Source: Nitrospirota bacterium (GTDB lineage: Bacteria > Nitrospirota > Nitrospiria > Nitrospirales > UBA8639). From it: a DNA stretch of 15,104 nt. Shown here in pieces: positions 15,012 through 15,104 of this stretch. How positions within the stretch are numbered: position 1 is the first letter of the stretch; the number at the start of each line of letters is the position of its first letter. The stretch spans positions 1 to 15,104 of the forward strand of contig QIMB01000371.1 in NCBI GenBank assembly GCA_003233615.1. The letters run 5' to 3'. The notes beneath the pieces are model-generated. The model was not told where the DNA came from, did no database searches, and was given only the letters and a program-made list of their open reading frames with translations. Both the position numbers and the translations under genes were made by a program.

Positions 15012-15104
15012 ATGACTGATAGTACGACCTCAATGCTGAAACAATCTGCGCTTATTGGCCGACAGGCTATATTCGACCGTGAAATGGAAGTGTTCGGGTA
15101 TGAG
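15012..15104 (+). CDS. EAL/HDOD-type signalling protein, N-terminus only (partial)
   Basis: The 31 visible residues read MTDSTTSMLKQ followed by SALIGRQAIFDREMEVFGYE, and the frame is open at the right edge. The IGRQxIFDRxxxVxGYE signature opens a family with a degenerate EAL domain followed by HDOD (YuxH/CdgJ type), linked to c-di-GMP-related regulation. No strong ribosome-binding site precedes ATG 15012; ATG 15033 is an in-frame alternative that keeps the signature. It is divergent from the tRNA gene. Whether the EAL catalytic residues and HDOD domain are present lies beyond this window. Confidence 0.7.
   Translation, partial: MTDSTTSMLKQSALIGRQAIFDREMEVFGYE

Overview
The window reads as chromosomal core from a free-living Gram-negative-type bacterium with roughly balanced base composition. 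The gene mix is a GlgE maltosyltransferase, a stand-alone precorrin-2 dehydrogenase, short-form EF-Ts, rpsB-tsf-pyrH-frr followed by alr, and an EAL/HDOD-type signalling protein. This would fit a Nitrospira-like member of the Nitrospirota, but that placement is an impression from protein style, not a demonstrated identity. I see no phage, IS element or CRISPR array.

Layout. Positions 1-1790 (minus) hold most of glgE, whose 3' end lies beyond the left edge. A 333-base divergent spacer follows, with a nested inverted-repeat structure. Rightward genes come next: an unrecognised multi-pass membrane protein (2124-3203), metF (3299-4192), a precorrin-2 dehydrogenase/ferrochelatase (4394-5050) and a one-base-overlapping MTH1187-family thiamine-binding protein (5050-5358). 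A convergent spacer carries a degenerate palindromic dispersed-repeat unit (about 5463-5558). A leftward block, rpsB > tsf > pyrH > frr > alr (9622 down to 5681), forms the translation/UMP-kinase operon. A perfect 22-bp palindrome spans the frr stop codon and touches the alr ribosome-binding site.

Right of rpsB, a divergent spacer leads to a rightward pair: a ProA homologue that has lost the catalytic cysteine (10018-11373), then a long SAM-dependent methyltransferase with an unrecognised C-terminal half (11491-12978). A small leftward exported protein gene (13013-13336), a rightward membrane histidine kinase (13751-14716), a leftward tRNA-Met(CAU) gene (14840-14915) and the start of an EAL/HDOD-type gene (15012 to the right edge) complete the window.

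Most of this is housekeeping: translation, pyrimidine nucleotides, the cell-wall precursor D-alanine, C1/methionine metabolism, siroheme and storage glucan. The most unusual element is the ProA-like protein. Its family signatures are intact, but the nucleophile position is alanine and the conserved Asn motif is rewritten, so it is probably a pseudoenzyme or has a changed function. I found no obviously new multi-gene system. The other observations are regulatory-looking palindromes and family members with altered motifs.
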